In this document: positions 52,935-64,000 of the stretch, one piece after another
Layout: the number at the start of each line of letters is the position of its first letter
Numbering within the stretch: position 1 is the stretch's first letter
NCBI GenBank assembly: GCA_032207245.1
Contig: CM063510.1
Coordinates: 160,440,847-160,504,846, forward strand
Direction of reading: 5' to 3'
Source: Pardosa pseudoannulata
Taxonomy: Eukaryota; Arthropoda; Arachnida; Araneae; Lycosidae
DNA length: 64,000 nt
Notes under the pieces: model-generated
Seen by the model: only the letters and a program-made list of their open reading frames with translations
Told to the model about the DNA's origin: nothing
Databases searched by the model: none
Program-made: the position numbers and the translations under genes

Positions 52935-53523
52935 CCCTCTGACTGCTCAATTTGTAGACCAAAATAAATTATAAAATTGTAAAATTTCTTTTGTACATTT
53001 TAAATCTATATGTATTGAAGAATTGGAATATGCACATTTTCTTTCTAGAAAAGATTTTTTATATAGATTTTTATCGAAAAACCAATTTCAGATGTTATCA
53101 GAAGAAAATTTTTTTTTAATAAAATTTAGTTGGATTAGAGTTATTTTCTATTTATTACATAATGTAATTATAATATATAATTATATATTAAAATTATATT
53201 ATGTATTAAATACATAATACAAATATATAATTAATTATATAAATATGTTATTATAATTATAATATAAGATATTATTATATTATCTAATATAACTGTAGTT
53301 CTATTCATATAATTCTATTTATTAAATTAATCCTGTATATAATTTCTTGAATTTACCTTGTATATAATTTGTTGAATAATTTATATGACTGTTTAAAATG
53401 TGAAAAAGTTTAATGCGGTCCTCAAGAAAGGAAGAAAAGCAAATGCCCGCTAAAATCGCTGGATAAGCAAATTTTGCTACATTTCAGTTGCCCGTGGAAA
53501 TAGCGGGATGAGCAGCCAGAGGG
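52935..53523. mobile_element. TTAA-flanked MITE family I, 589 bp
   Basis: Flanked by TTAA at 52931-52934 and 53524-53527. The ends are CCCTCTGACTGCTCA and, reversed, CCCTCTGGCTGCTCA, a 14/15 match. The interior is very AT-rich (TATAATTATAT-type sequence 53160-53290). Non-coding. Confidence 0.88.
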
Positions 53524-53529
53524 TTAAAA

Positions 53530-53603
53530 GCCTAATTTTCAGGCTCCAAAAGTTACGGGCCCTAGGCACGTGCCTAGGTTGTCTAGGCCTTAATCCGCCT
53601 CTG
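53530..53603. repeat. Possible hAT-like end with 18-bp palindrome
   Basis: CCTAGGCACGTGCCTAGG at 53561-53578 is a perfect 18-bp palindrome with a CACGTG core. It is followed by GTCTAGGCCTTAATCCGCCTCTG, which read in reverse starts CAGAGGCGGATTAAG, a hAT-style terminus. No matching second end was found, so this may be a truncated element. Confidence 0.35.
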
Positions 53604-54302
53604 CGTCGTGTTACAAAACTGAAAATCTGGAAAAAAAAAAGAAGACAACCGTCTGGGAAAATATTGCGCATGATCGCGTAGGCCCCTTTAAAATGTAGAC
53701 ATAAATTCAAATTTTAGAGGTCAAATATCAGCACGATGACGCTTTTTGTCTGTGTATACACTGCACACAATAGAAAGAAAAGTTACATTTCTTTGAAGCA
53801 ACAACTGGGATTCGTTTCACAAAATGAGTGGGAGGAGAAGGAGAAAAAAAAATCATTCCGGGGATTTGACGAGACATGGATCGGATCTGTGCCAAGAAAA
53901 AAAAAATAATAAAAAAAGACGACGCTATCTTCTTTTTCCTAAAGCCGACGGGAATTCAACACAGTATTTAAAAAAAAAAAAAGAATAAATAAATTTTGAA
54001 AAGTGCCTCTTAACTTCGAATTTTCTCGTGCCGATATTTTTGCCGCTTTCCGTAGAAAATATCCTATTTATTATTAACTTATACCGGAATATTTTGAAAA
54101 AGCTTCCAGGAAAATGTAAAATAAATTCGTAGTAAATTGTTAAAAGAGGAAACGCTCCAGTATTCTGGAAAAAATAAAATTCCGTTTAAATCAGGCTCGT
54201 CCAACCCGCTTTTCTTTCCTTTTATTTTTGTGGTTGTATTAAGTTTTAAACAGATAGCTTATTTTATATAACAAAAAAAAATCAATGAAAAATTTATATA
54301 TA
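53604..54302. other. Unassigned region, A-rich runs
   Basis: Several A runs (near 53630, 53846, 53900 and 53970). No coding frame or repeat terminus. Confidence 0.5.
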
Positions 54303-54618
54303 CTAGCTGTTCGCAACCAGCCTTCGGACTGGATAATCAATGGTCCAAAACAAAGTTTTAGAACCTATACATTAATAAAAATCTTATACCTCGTAAGCTG
54401 CAGATTGTTGAGGGATGTGATAGTTTATTAATAAGGGATAATCACATTTATAACTCTATATATGCACTGTGTTGTCCGTAAACCGCTGTATTAGGATGCA
54501 AATTCCAAGGTTTTCTCTACTAAATGACCCAACCGTATATTAAGTTTGGTATCGATGGATTTGGATATATAGATTTTAATGTGCGAAGACAAACCTTTTT
54601 AGAAATTTTATTTCTATA
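54303..54618 (-). mobile_element. Possible second Helitron-like or retroelement end
   Basis: On the minus strand the end reads CCAGTCCGAAGGCTGG (6-bp stem, CGAA loop), TTGCGAACAG and CTAG, followed by T, the same architecture as the Helitron-like family at 9567. The other end is not clear (TTCTATATAATAGCTG near 54613). A LINE 3' end is an alternative. 54619-54962 holds an unrecognised frame (54524-54784) and nothing else. Confidence 0.3.
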
Positions 54619-54965
54619 TAATAGCTGTATAGCTCGGCGTCGCTCTGACTGTCTCGAATTTTGCCTCATTCCAGTGCGGAAGAAAATGAGATCACGTGAC
54701 ACAAACCCCACATTCTTTACGAAACATAGAGGGGGTCAAGTGACGATAGCTGAAATAAATAGTAAATATTTTGAGAATGTATGAAGCTTTAAATTTTTAA
54801 AGTTGAAATTTTAAAGAAAGATATTCCAAATTTCAAAAACCGATTACAGTCTTCGGTAAATGTTAATTAAAGAAATATAAGTTAACATAAATAAATATAA
54901 GAAATAATACATTTCAATTCGACGACCTTTATTTTTATATTATACTATTTACAACACTCATAAAG

Positions 54966-55252
54966 CGGCAGTAGCCGAGTCAGAAAATGTGTCGGTCTCA
55001 ATTCGAAGGACTGTGAGTTCGGGGATCGAGTCGCTCAAAGATACGCCGTGTTTATTAATGGCAACTGGAGTATGTAAAATAGGTTTGTGAATACAATGTT
55101 CTTCAAGTTCCCAAATGGTACCACTGGAGGTAGCAAGCTAAGTGTGTGATCTTCTGCTTTGTTCCTGCTTCTAAATTTTGAAGACGCAGCGGAGGCAGTG
55201 TTACTCTTGTTCATCATCTTATACTCCACATGCTCCATGAATCGTGCTAAAT
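54966..55252 (+). mobile_element. SINE-2, diverged copy
   Basis: A tRNA-like head (CAGTAGCCGAGTCAG, then GAGTTCGGGGATCGAGTC) is followed by the SINE-2 body (CTGGAGTATGTAAAATAGG, TCTTCAAGTTC and GATCTTCTGC) in the order seen at 58901-59256. The minus-strand frame 55035-55238 is an artefact of it. Confidence 0.75.
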
Positions 55253-55849
55253 GAGTAACAGCTTCGCTGCTACGTTTGGTCTAAATATATCTGTCTGTAT
55301 TGCAAGCTGCATTGGAGAAAATTGTTCCCATGATCGCAAAGGAACTTCAACTGTAAATGATTTCAAGACTTGGAAGGAGCACCGAGGTTGATGGGTTTCC
55401 TGCCCATTTAAAATCTGTCCATGTGTGACTTCTGAAGGAATTCTGACTTCTCAATTAAAGATGGATGCCAGTATCTCAAAAGTTTGAACTTCTAACAGTG
55501 GTTCCACGTAATTTAGAAGCAGCGACTAAGAGAAGACCATCAGGCTTTGTTTGTCTCCTGCACAAGTATCTTTTGTGAACTTGACATTACGATTAAGAAC
55601 CTATTTGAGGTTACCCATTCACTTTTAATAAACGCGTAGAATCTTAGGCTGGTTAGCGCCACCGTTCCACTATCTCTCGGTTACAAGATCGATGCCTTTG
55701 TCGACTGAGTGACCGCGGTTCAAAGGATAATATAAAACGTCTTAGTTTGAAAGCTCCAGAGATTTTTCATCAGTGAAATAAACGAATAGGATAAATATTG
55801 GCCATTTCAGGACATCTTTTTATAGGTAATTAACTTTTATTTTTATAAA
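55253..55849. other. Unassigned region
   Basis: No repeat terminus or coding frame. It is of balanced composition up to about 55700. Confidence 0.45.
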
Positions 55850-56745
55850 CTAGCATATAGCCCGTCATATGATGGGATCAGTAAAATTTTTAATTTTCCA
55901 GAATTGTAAAGTACCCTATCAGGAAGGTAAAAAATAGTTTGTGTTTTGGCTGAGAATTATCTTGTACACGCTCCATAACTTGTTCATCTTTACTGACCGT
56001 ATGTTAGTTGCCAACTCTTATTTATCTTGTCATATTACGAGATAGGATGGACAGCAGAGATTTTAATATTGACAGTGATTATTTGGCGGTATATATGAAT
56101 GATGTCCAAAATTGAGCGAATCGATTGCAAACCGTGTGGTTATGTATAAAAAACAAACACACAAACGAATAAACTTCTTAATTTTCAAAGATATATAACT
56201 TAAACGTTAGATATTTATTAGTCCGTGAAATAGACTCCTAGACATTTATGAACATAATTTGTTGTTAAAATACCGGTGATAAAATGTTCATTGCAACAAA
56301 AAGTAATCGATGATTATCACATATGTACCTAATCTGTTATTTAAGTCAAATATAAAAGAAAATTATTTACGTCATATCTAAGTTCGGTGATAAAAAATAT
56401 AAAAATAATACAGACGATATTGAAATAATTTAAAATAAGAAATGATTAAATGAGATGGGTAAAGAAATGACGTCATAATGCTATAAAAATGTTACTTTTA
56501 TCTATTTATTATGTGACAAATTGATAAATGTAATCACCTGCTCTTAACCAGGGAAAATAGGGCTTGAAATAATGGCATTACACGCTCAAACAGGGGAAAG
56601 GGGTGGATTTCGAACTCGTTTTGAATTTTGCTAACCCTAACTGATCAAGAATCCAATATGGATGCCTCTATCCATTCCAGGTACAACCGCTTTATAAATT
56701 CGAGGATAGACGGACAGATTACTTAGGCTATTATTATATAGGGGA
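55850..56745 (-). mobile_element. Helitron-like element, complete, 896 bp
   Basis: Read on the minus strand, it starts TCCCCTATATAATAATAGCC after an A (56746). It ends with the CCCATCATATGACGGG hairpin, CTATATG and CTAG (55850-55853) before a T. A|TC...CTAG|T with a subterminal hairpin is the known Helitron insertion pattern. TGACGTCA is at 56468-56475. No Rep/helicase is encoded, so it would be non-autonomous. Confidence 0.65.
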
Positions 56746-57788
56746 TATCAGTATATTTAAAAAAGAAATAGTTTTGTCCCTTTACGTATTGGTTCTTGCA
56801 CTCCAGGAACACTCTGCTTTACATCATGTTCTTAGTTATTTGAGCTCTCAGGAGTGAAATAGGATTAGCTACGAGCCTTATTTATCAAATATGACTTCCT
56901 TAGATCTCCAAGTTCTAAGACCTTCATTTGTTCCCATGACCCCTATCCCATATTTCTTAGACCATCATCTGTTTTCATGATTCAAGAGCAACTTCAACAA
57001 TAAACGATTTCAGGATGTGGAAAGGAACTCTCTAAAAAATCTTACTTGAAGAACTCCAGATAGGATTTGACTAACGAAATAAAAAAGTGGATAAATATGT
57101 GGTCACTGATTACGGTTACTAGGTATCTCCCACCTCTTGTGCGTATATGTTTGGTAGAAGCAGAAAACAGTAAACTTCTCCAATTTTTAATTAAAACTAG
57201 TTTATAACTTGACATAAAATAAACATAAATGCAGGTTTAATAAAAAAGCAAGTAATATATAGAAAAAAAATTAAAGTCAATTCGTACTTAGGTCGAAAAA
57301 GAAAATTTTTATTTTAGTTACTGTTTATTAAATAATATGGTCACATGTGAAATAAGAAAAAATAATATCGTATAATCCTTTCAAATCCCGATTTACTGTA
57401 AACTAAATGGCGAGGCATTGGCGAAATCAGAAGACTCGCGACAAGAGCTTGGCGCGAGTCATCTGATAAAACTAAAATTAATGAATTAAATATAATTTAT
57501 ATTTGAAAAAACTGTATTAACATTAAGTGTTATCCACTATAAGTTTAAAAAAATGTATTTGAACTTGAGTGGAAGAATAAAAAAGATTTTATTAATGACT
57601 GAAAATTTGAACAAGATTTGTAAATATACATACATAGGGAGAGTGTGAACTAATAGTAGGAATTTAGTAAAACATGACTGCACAAATCAGGTGAAACTAT
57701 CCCTTCATGTGTTCGTTCCATCTGGCTTCGACTTTTCGAGCGAAAGAGTAATGAGGCGAGAGTGAAACTTATCTTCCCAATGTTCTTA
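56746..57788. other. Unassigned AT-rich region
   Basis: No repeat terminus or coding frame. CGCGA/TCGCG words near 57435-57458 (GACTCGCGACAAGAGCTTGG, then CGCGAGTC) form a short inverted repeat. Confidence 0.45.
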
Positions 57789-57955
57789 ATACGGCGTTTT
57801 CATGCAGTAGGGCAAATTCTCAAATTATGACAATTCTGGCTTTAGTTTCAAACGGAAGGGCAGTTTATTGTTTATCTATTGGCTGTTGTTGTAAACATGA
57901 AAATGAATGGGAAGGGCATTATAGTAGTTCGTGACATTGCGACAAATTGCCTTAT
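57789..57955 (+). mobile_element. Short MITE family M, copy d
   Basis: ATACGGCGTTTTCATGCAG to GACAAATTGCCTTAT, with the family body and a small GTT insertion at the TGTTGTTGTAAAC position. Confidence 0.75.
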
Positions 57956-58114
57956 AGAAATGTCCTCCTGAAGTGAATACACGAGGAGATTTTCTTCTTA
58001 TTCATATATTTCTTTTTCATATGGAACAAAAACAAAATAATACCGTTTTTTGTTTCTTTCTCGAACATTAATAAATTTAATACTCACAATCATTTTGGCA
58101 TCCGATTCTAATGC

Positions 58115-58823
58115 CGATATGAACAGAAAATTGTTTAACTAAATTGTACTTATTTTCTGTCATAACAGGGCAGGAAAATGAAACTGTTAAATGATTACAG
58201 CATTTTCGCTATCAATACTAGCAGTTACTCTACGTGTCTTATTAGAACCTTCGTGAAATTTTACGGCAGAAATGCTGGTTTAACACGAGCGTGGGACGAG
58301 AATTAAATTAAGTCATTAACCGGTATTGTTAGGCCTCCTGGAATTAATCAGCGAAAGATGTTTACGTCGCACAAGTGATTGCGGAGTCAGTAAACGGGAC
58401 GTTTTCCTTTCAAATGAATCACGCTTATTTTCTGATTCAATAAACTCCTCGTTCCGAACAAATGCATCGGCCGTTTCGTCGGAAAATTCGGTAATCTGTT
58501 TCGAAAACATTTCCTCTAATGAGCGAGCAGGCCCTCGATTCAACGAAGCCAATCTTTATTATGTGTAACAGAGGATGGAAGGCTCTTTAGCTGTAATGAA
58601 ATAAAGGGAGAGTGGCTTTTAAATAAAACGAAAATAAGCGCGCTAGTGATTTGCCCCTTGTTGCAAACCCTTCCTCATCGGCATCGTAATTGCATCGTGT
58701 AAACTGAACGAGGATTTTATATACAGTAGCAGATGACTGAAGTTTTGATAGAAAGCAATTTTACCTAAGAATAAACTACGCGTAGGAAATTATGTGAGGA
58801 ATATGATGTGGCATTGTTTGACA
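58115..58823. repeat. Left flank copy of the 59-63 kb array
   Basis: Nearly the same as 63047-63774. Both contain ACGAGCGTGGGACGAGAATT/ACGAACGTGGGACGAGAATT, AATTAATCAGCG and TTTACGTCGCACAAGTG, and end GTTTGACACC. A minus-strand frame (58316-58552 and 63197-63499) is open in both. Its differences are mostly amino-acid-changing (seven of ten by eye, plus a 12-bp indel), so it does not look like a selected protein. Confidence 0.85.
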
Positions 58824-58900
58824 CCTTATATTATGCTAGACACAATGCATGCGCCAGTAACGTAGCCAGAATATTTCTCTTGGAGGGTACAAAGTCTTAA

Positions 58901-59256
58901 CGAGCCGTGGTAGATCAGTCGGCAAAGACAACGATCTCGTAACTGAAAGGTTACGGGTTCGGAACCCGAGCCGGTCTTAGATCCGCCTTGTTCGTTAAAG
59001 GTGACTGGGGCACGTAAAATAGGTTCTTGGTCACAAAGTCCTCCAAGTTCTCAATCAATACCTCTGGGGGATGGCAGGGAATGTCGCGGATCTTCTGCTT
59101 GGTCCCTGCTTCAAAATTATGAGGACCTACTTGAGCGAAGTCGTTATTTCACCTTAATGGTGCTCGTTAAAACGAAAGGTGCACCCCTTGGCCTTAATAC
59201 GAGTAGCCTGCAGTCTCAATCGTGCTTGGTTTCTCCAAGTGGCATGAGAAACAACG
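58901..59256 (+). mobile_element. SINE-2, full-length, 356 bp
   Basis: The tRNA-like head 58901-58975 has an A-box-like TGGTAGATCAGTCGG and a B-box-like GGTTCGGAACC. The body includes CCAAGTTCTCAATCAATACC, GATCTTCTGCTTGGTCCC and GTGCTCGTTAAAACGAAA. It is flanked by AAGTCTTAA at 58892-58900 and 59257-59265. Frames inside (59001-59273) are not genes. Confidence 0.88.
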
Positions 59257-59835
59257 AAGTCTTAATACAATAAATAAAATAAGTGAACTTTCAATTTCTA
59301 AAACAATGATCATTACACACACACATGCATGCAAATTATATTCATGCATAAAAGTCTTATGAGTGCATCTATGGTTTTCCATGCATACATGAATGTGGGT
59401 ATATAAATCCACCAGAAGCTAACACCACTAAAGTTTTAGAGGAAGTTTGACAGAAGAAGGCGAGAGGAGAAGAGTGGAGGAAGCGTACTCACACGGTAGC
59501 AAAGTCCGGTGTGGTTTGCAGGGGCATCTGTGTTTGGAAATTTGCTCTTTATTTTCATACTGTGAATTTGTGTTGTGCTGTGCTGATCTAACTTGTGATT
59601 GCGCTTGTGGATGTAAATGTCAGCAATCAAGCGCAATTTCTGTCTCTAGCCAGAAGACTTAATCTACAGTGGGGCTAGACCCATTTATTCTACACAAATA
59701 CGTCATGAATTGGCTCAGCGGCATTGTACGTATTTTCATTCTTTCTTGGAAGTATATTTGCATCTACATTGAATCTTTTAATTTACGTTTTAACACGTTT
59801 AATATACATTTACTAAGTTTAAATTTACCTGTTAA

Positions 59836-59993
59836 CACTAAACATACCAACTCTCAATACATACCTATTTATTTTAATTATTTTATTCACTTATTACATA
59901 ACTATTTCTTTCATTTCTATTTAAATTCATTACCTCCATCGCATTATTTATATATACATTACAGGTCATTTGACGGTTATGCTATGCTTATTG
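59836..59993. mobile_element. Family D TTAA element in array unit 1
   Basis: TTAA at 59832-59835 and 59994-59997 flank CACTAAACATACCAA at the left and a decayed right end with GGTCATTTGAC. It matches the termini of 8298-8564 with a shortened interior. Confidence 0.65.
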
Positions 59994-61122
59994 TTAAATA
60001 CTAGACCCTATTTAACTTCCTCTCAGCTGTTTACTAGACTATCTAAACTAAAGTAATTTCATGAATAACTAGGCAAATACAATGAGAAAAGAATTATTAT
60101 ATATCCTTTTATTTTATTTTATTATGTAACTGCATATTCTGTATGACATTTAAAATTCAAAAATATTATGTTATAATCAGTTAGTTTGAGACTATCGTTT
60201 TATAGTAGTAAATTAATTCTTTTAGCATTTAAGGCTAGCTTATCAAACCTTATCTGCATTTACAGTCGTACCTATATGCACCGAAAGTAATGCTGAATTT
60301 GTCAAATTCTTGTGACCAGTTTTATTGCAAATAAATGTTTTTCACTGTTTTTATGGTTGAAAACTAATTTTTAACACTTGGAGTGAGAACTAGTAAAGTA
60401 CACAGATTTTAATAATTTTAAAACATCTTGTAACGTATAAATTGAAAATATTTCGCGGTGGTTTCAGACCCTCTATAATTACGTCCATGAATATAACCAA
60501 TTCGAACAGAAAATTATTTATCTAAAAATTCCCTATTTTCTGACATATAACATGGAAAAGAAAACTTTTATACGATTAAAGCATTTCTGTTGCCACTACT
60601 AACAGTTACTCTCCACGTGTTGTTATAATATATGCGAAATTTTACGGCAGCCTTACTGGTTTTACAAGAGCGTGGGATGAGAATTCAATTAAGTCATTAA
60701 CAGGTATTCTTAGAGGCCTGGAATTAATCAGCGGAAAGTGTTTACGTTCTACAAGTGTCGGAGTCACGCGGTAGAAAAATTCGATGTGGTTCGCAGGGGC
60801 CTCTTCTTTTTGAAAATTTTCTCTTTATTTTAATATTGTGAATTTGTATTGTGCTGTGCTGATCTAACTTGTAATTGTGCTTGTGGATTTAAATAAATGT
60901 TAGCAATGAAGCGTAATTTCTCCCTCTAGCCAGAAGACTTATTCTACAGTGCGACTAGACTGATTCATTCTATATAAATACGTCATGCATTGGCTCAGCA
61001 ACACTGTACGTATTTTCATTCTTTCTTGGAAATATATTTGCATCCACCTTGAATCTTTTTATTTATGTTTTTATTTAATACACGTTTAATATACGTTTAC
61101 TAAGTTTAAATTTACCTGTTAA

Positions 61123-61269
61123 CACTAAACATACCAACATTTAATACATACCTCTTTCTTTTATTTCTTTTATTCATTTAATACATACCTATTTCCTTTT
61201 TTTCTATTTTAATTCGTTACCCATCACATTATTTATATATGCATGTTGACGGTTATGCTTTGCTTGGTG
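61123..61269. mobile_element. Family D TTAA element in array unit 2
   Basis: TTAA at 61119-61122 and 61270-61273 flank CACTAAACATACCAAC at the left. It is in the same place as in the other units, so it was present before the array expanded. Confidence 0.65.
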
Positions 61270-62398
61270 TTAAATACTGATTCTATTTAACTTACTCTCA
61301 CATGTTTACTAGACTATTTAAACTAATTTCATAAAAAACTAGGAATATAAAAAACGCTAAGAAAATAATTATGACATATCCTTATATTTTATTTTATGAA
61401 ATTGCATACTTTGTATGACATTTAAAATTCTAAAATATTTTAGCATAATTTGTCAATTTGAAACTACGGTTTTATAGTAGTAAATTAATTCTTTTAGCGT
61501 TTAAGGCTAGCTTATCAAACCTTATCTGCATCTATAGTCGAACCTATATGCACCGAAAGTAATGCTGAATTTGTCAAATTCTTGTAACCAGTTTTACTGC
61601 AAATAAATGTTTTTTACTGTTTTTAAGGTTGAAAACCAATTTTCAACACTTGGAGTGAGAACTGGTAAAGTACACAGATTTTAATAATTTTAAAACATCT
61701 TGTAACGTATACACTGAAAATATTTCGCGGAGGTTTCAGACCCTCTATAAATACATTCATGAATATAACCGATTCAAACAAAAAATTATTTATCTCATAT
61801 TTCTTTATTTTCTGACATATAACATGGCAAGAAAAGAAAACTTTTATACGATTAAAGCATTTCTGTTGCCATTACTAACAGTTACTCTCCACGTGTTGTT
61901 ATAATATATACGAAATTTTACGGCAGCCTTACTGGTTTAATACGAGCGTGGGACGAGAATTCAATTAAATCATTAACCGGTATTCTTAGAGGCCTGGAAT
62001 TAATCAGCGGAAGGTGTTTACGTTCCACAAGTGTCGGAGTCACGCGGTAGAAAAGTTCGGTGTGGTTCGCAGGGGCCTCTTCTTTTTGAAAATTTTCTTT
62101 TTATTTTAATATTGTGAATTTGTATTGTGCTGTGCTGATCTAACTTGTAATTGTGCTTGTGGATTTAAATAAATGTCAGCAATGAAGCGTAATTTCTCCC
62201 TCTAGCCAGAAGACTTATTCTACAGTGCGACTAGACTGATTCATTCTATATAAATACGTCATGCATTGGCTTTGCAACACTGTACGTATTTTCATTCTTT
62301 CTTGGAAATATATTTGCATCCACCTTGAATATTTTTATTTATGTTTTTATTTAATACACGTTTAATATACGTTTACTAAGTTTAAATTTACCTGTTAA

Positions 62399-62558
62399 CA
62401 CTAAACATACCAACATTTAATACATACCTCTTTCTTTTATTTCTTTTCTATATTTCTTTTATTCATTTAATACATACCTATTTTCTTTTTTTCTATTTTA
62501 ATTCGTTACCCATCACATTATTTATATATACATGTTGACGGTTATGCTTTGCTTGGTG
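62399..62558. mobile_element. Family D TTAA element in array unit 3
   Basis: TTAA at 62395-62398 and 62559-62562 flank CACTAAACATACCAAC at the left. It has a short TTCTTT-rich expansion relative to unit 2. Confidence 0.65.
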
Positions 62559-63046
62559 TTAAATACTGATTCTATTTAACTTACTCTCAGATGTTTACTA
62601 GACTAAACTAATTTCATAAAAAACTAGGAATATAAAAAACACTAAGAAAAGAATTATGACATATCCTTACATTTTATTTTATGAAATTGCATACTTTGTA
62701 TAACATTTAAAATTCTAAAATATTTTAGCATAATTTGTCAATTTGAAACTACGGTTTTATAGTAGTAAATTAACTCTAGCGTTTAAGCTAGCTTATGAAA
62801 CTTTATCTGCATTTATAGCCGTACCTATATGCCCCAAAAGTAATGCTGAATTTGTCAAATTCTTGTGACTAGTTTTATTGCAAATAAATGTTTTTTACTG
62901 TTTTTATGGTTGAAAACTAATTTTCAACACTTGGAGTGAGAACTGGTAACTTACACAGATTTTAATAATTTTAAAACATCTTGTAACGTATAAATTGAAA
63001 ATATTTCAGGGTAGCTCCAGACCCCCTATAAATACTTCTATGAATA

Positions 63047-63774
63047 TAACCGATTCGAACAGAAAATTATTTATCTCAAATTTCTTTCTTTTCTGACATA
63101 AAATGGCAGGAAAAGAAAACTTTTATACTATTAAAGCATTTCTGTTGCCACTGCTAACAGTTACTCTCCACGTGTTGTTATAATATATACGAAATTTTAC
63201 GGCAGCCTCACTGGTTTAACACGAACGTGGGACGAGAATTCAATTAAGTCATTAACCGGTATTCTTAGAGGCCTGGAATTAATCAGCGGAAGGTGTTTAC
63301 GTCGCACAAGTGATTGCGGAGTCACTAAACGGGACGTTTTCCTTTCAAATGAAGCACGCTTATTTTCTGATTGAATAAATCCCTCGTTCCGAACAAATGC
63401 CCTGCGCCCGGCATCGGCCGTCTCGTCGGAAAATTCGATAATCTGTTTCGAAAACATTTCCTCTAATGAGCGAGCAGGCCCCCGATTCAACGAAGCCAAT
63501 CTTTATTACGTTCGAAAAGAGGGTGGAAGACTCTTTAGCTGTAATGAAATAAAGGGAGAGTCGCTTTTAAATGAAACGAAAATAAGCGCGCTAGTGATTT
63601 GTCCCTTGTTGCAGACCCTGCATCGTCGGCAGCGTAATTGCATCGTGTAAACTGAACGAGACTTTTGTATATGGTAGCGGATGACTGCAGTTTTGAGACA
63701 AAGCAATTTTACCCCAGAATAAACTACGTGTAGGAAATTATGTGAGGAGTACGATGTGGCATCGTTTGACACCA
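63047..63774. repeat. Right flank copy of the array
   Basis: Paralogue of 58115-58823. Its last shared bases GTTTGACACC are followed directly by the Helitron-like element at 63775, whereas the left copy continues into unrelated sequence. Confidence 0.85.
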
Positions 63775-64000
63775 CCCCCTATATAATAATAGCCTAAGGT
63801 GTCTGTCGGCAAATTTTTGAAGCGGTTGTACCTGGAATGGATTCCTCGGCTAAGGGCAGGCGATTAAATTTATCAATTTATTCACGTAATAAATAGGTAA
63901 AAATAACATTTTTTTTCTAGCATTATGACGTCATTCCTTTAACCATCTCATATAATCATTTCTTGTTTTAAATTATTTAAATATCGCGTGCATTATTTTC
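63775..64000 (+). mobile_element. Helitron-like element, left end only, runs off window
   Basis: Begins CCCCCTATATAATAATAGCC after an A, matching the 5' terminus of 55850-56745 except for C in place of the first T. TGACGTCA is at 63926-63933. The 3' hairpin/CTAG end would lie beyond the window. Confidence 0.6.

Larger units (their letters stand above)
59486..63311. repeat. Three tandem units of about 1,275 bp
   Basis: The anchor GAGTCACGCGGTAG (diverged in unit 1) is at 59486, 60761 and 62037. A second anchor GAATTAATCAGCGG is at 60721, 61997 and 63276, spacings of 1,275-1,279 bp. Units 2 and 3 are the most alike; unit 1 is more diverged. Each contains GTGTTGTGCTGTGCTGATC or the TATTGTGC form, TCTAGCCAGAAGACTTA and a family D TTAA element. 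No conserved frame is found; 59669-60004 is open only in unit 1. Confidence 0.9.

Noticed and set aside
58316..58552. Minus-strand frame MASLNRGPARSLEEMFSKQ shared with 63197-63499
   Set aside because: Differences between the two copies are mostly amino-acid-changing and include a 12-bp indel, as expected for neutral duplicates. The opposite-strand frame is broken in the second copy.
1..64000. CRISPR arrays, rRNA, bacterial operons, phage or viral genes
   Set aside because: No spaced short repeats, rRNA-like sequence, operon-like gene order or viral protein motifs were seen; the window is eukaryotic nuclear DNA.

Overview
This window looks like gene-poor, AT-rich nuclear DNA from an animal, most likely an arthropod. 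An arachnid is a guess from the repeat style, not a demonstrated assignment. There are no operons, Shine-Dalgarno-led ORFs or rRNA. Almost every open frame lies inside a repeat or a microsatellite. What can be supported is a dense mosaic of transposable elements: three tRNA-derived SINE families, hAT-like elements, a mariner, a Tc1-type relic, two pogo/Tigger-like elements, Helitron-like elements, and about ten families of short TTAA-flanked (piggyBac-like) elements. Many have visible terminal inverted repeats (TIRs) and target-site duplications (TSDs).

Layout. 1-7.3 kb: an inverted-repeat element, a 0.7 kb AT microsatellite, then a two-step tandem duplication (about 2.1 kb per copy). Its copies carry a hAT-like element and a SINE, and the second SINE is split by a TTAA element while a further TTAA element sits in its target duplication. 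7.3-13.4 kb: TTAA elements, an internally deleted mariner, a Helitron-like element, short MITEs and a BED-finger relic. 14-22 kb: SINEs, a hAT-like element inserted in a SINE, a pogo-like MITE, one candidate coding exon (17.7 kb) and a GC-rich patch with two TGACGTCA sites (18.1-18.5 kb). 22-30 kb: more TTAA elements, a fold-back, a Helitron-like element and a hAT relic with transposase C-terminal codons. 30.8 kb: the best gene evidence, a terminal-exon-like segment directly after a polypyrimidine-AG acceptor. 34.5-42 kb: a 2.2 kb pogo-like element with a helix-turn-helix relic, a Tc1-type transposase relic and two copies of another inverted-repeat element. 46-53 kb: a long inverted duplication whose two arms give the filled and empty sites of a TTAA element, and a TTAA element whose right end has become a 158-bp satellite. 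49.5-50.1 kb: a repeat-poor, homeodomain-motif-rich stretch that may be regulatory. 54-64 kb: SINEs, two Helitron-like elements and a 1,275-bp tandem array.

No complete host gene is visible. The few candidate exons imply that the window covers introns and intergenic DNA. Repeat classes named here rest on termini, target duplications and short protein motifs read by eye, without database comparison.
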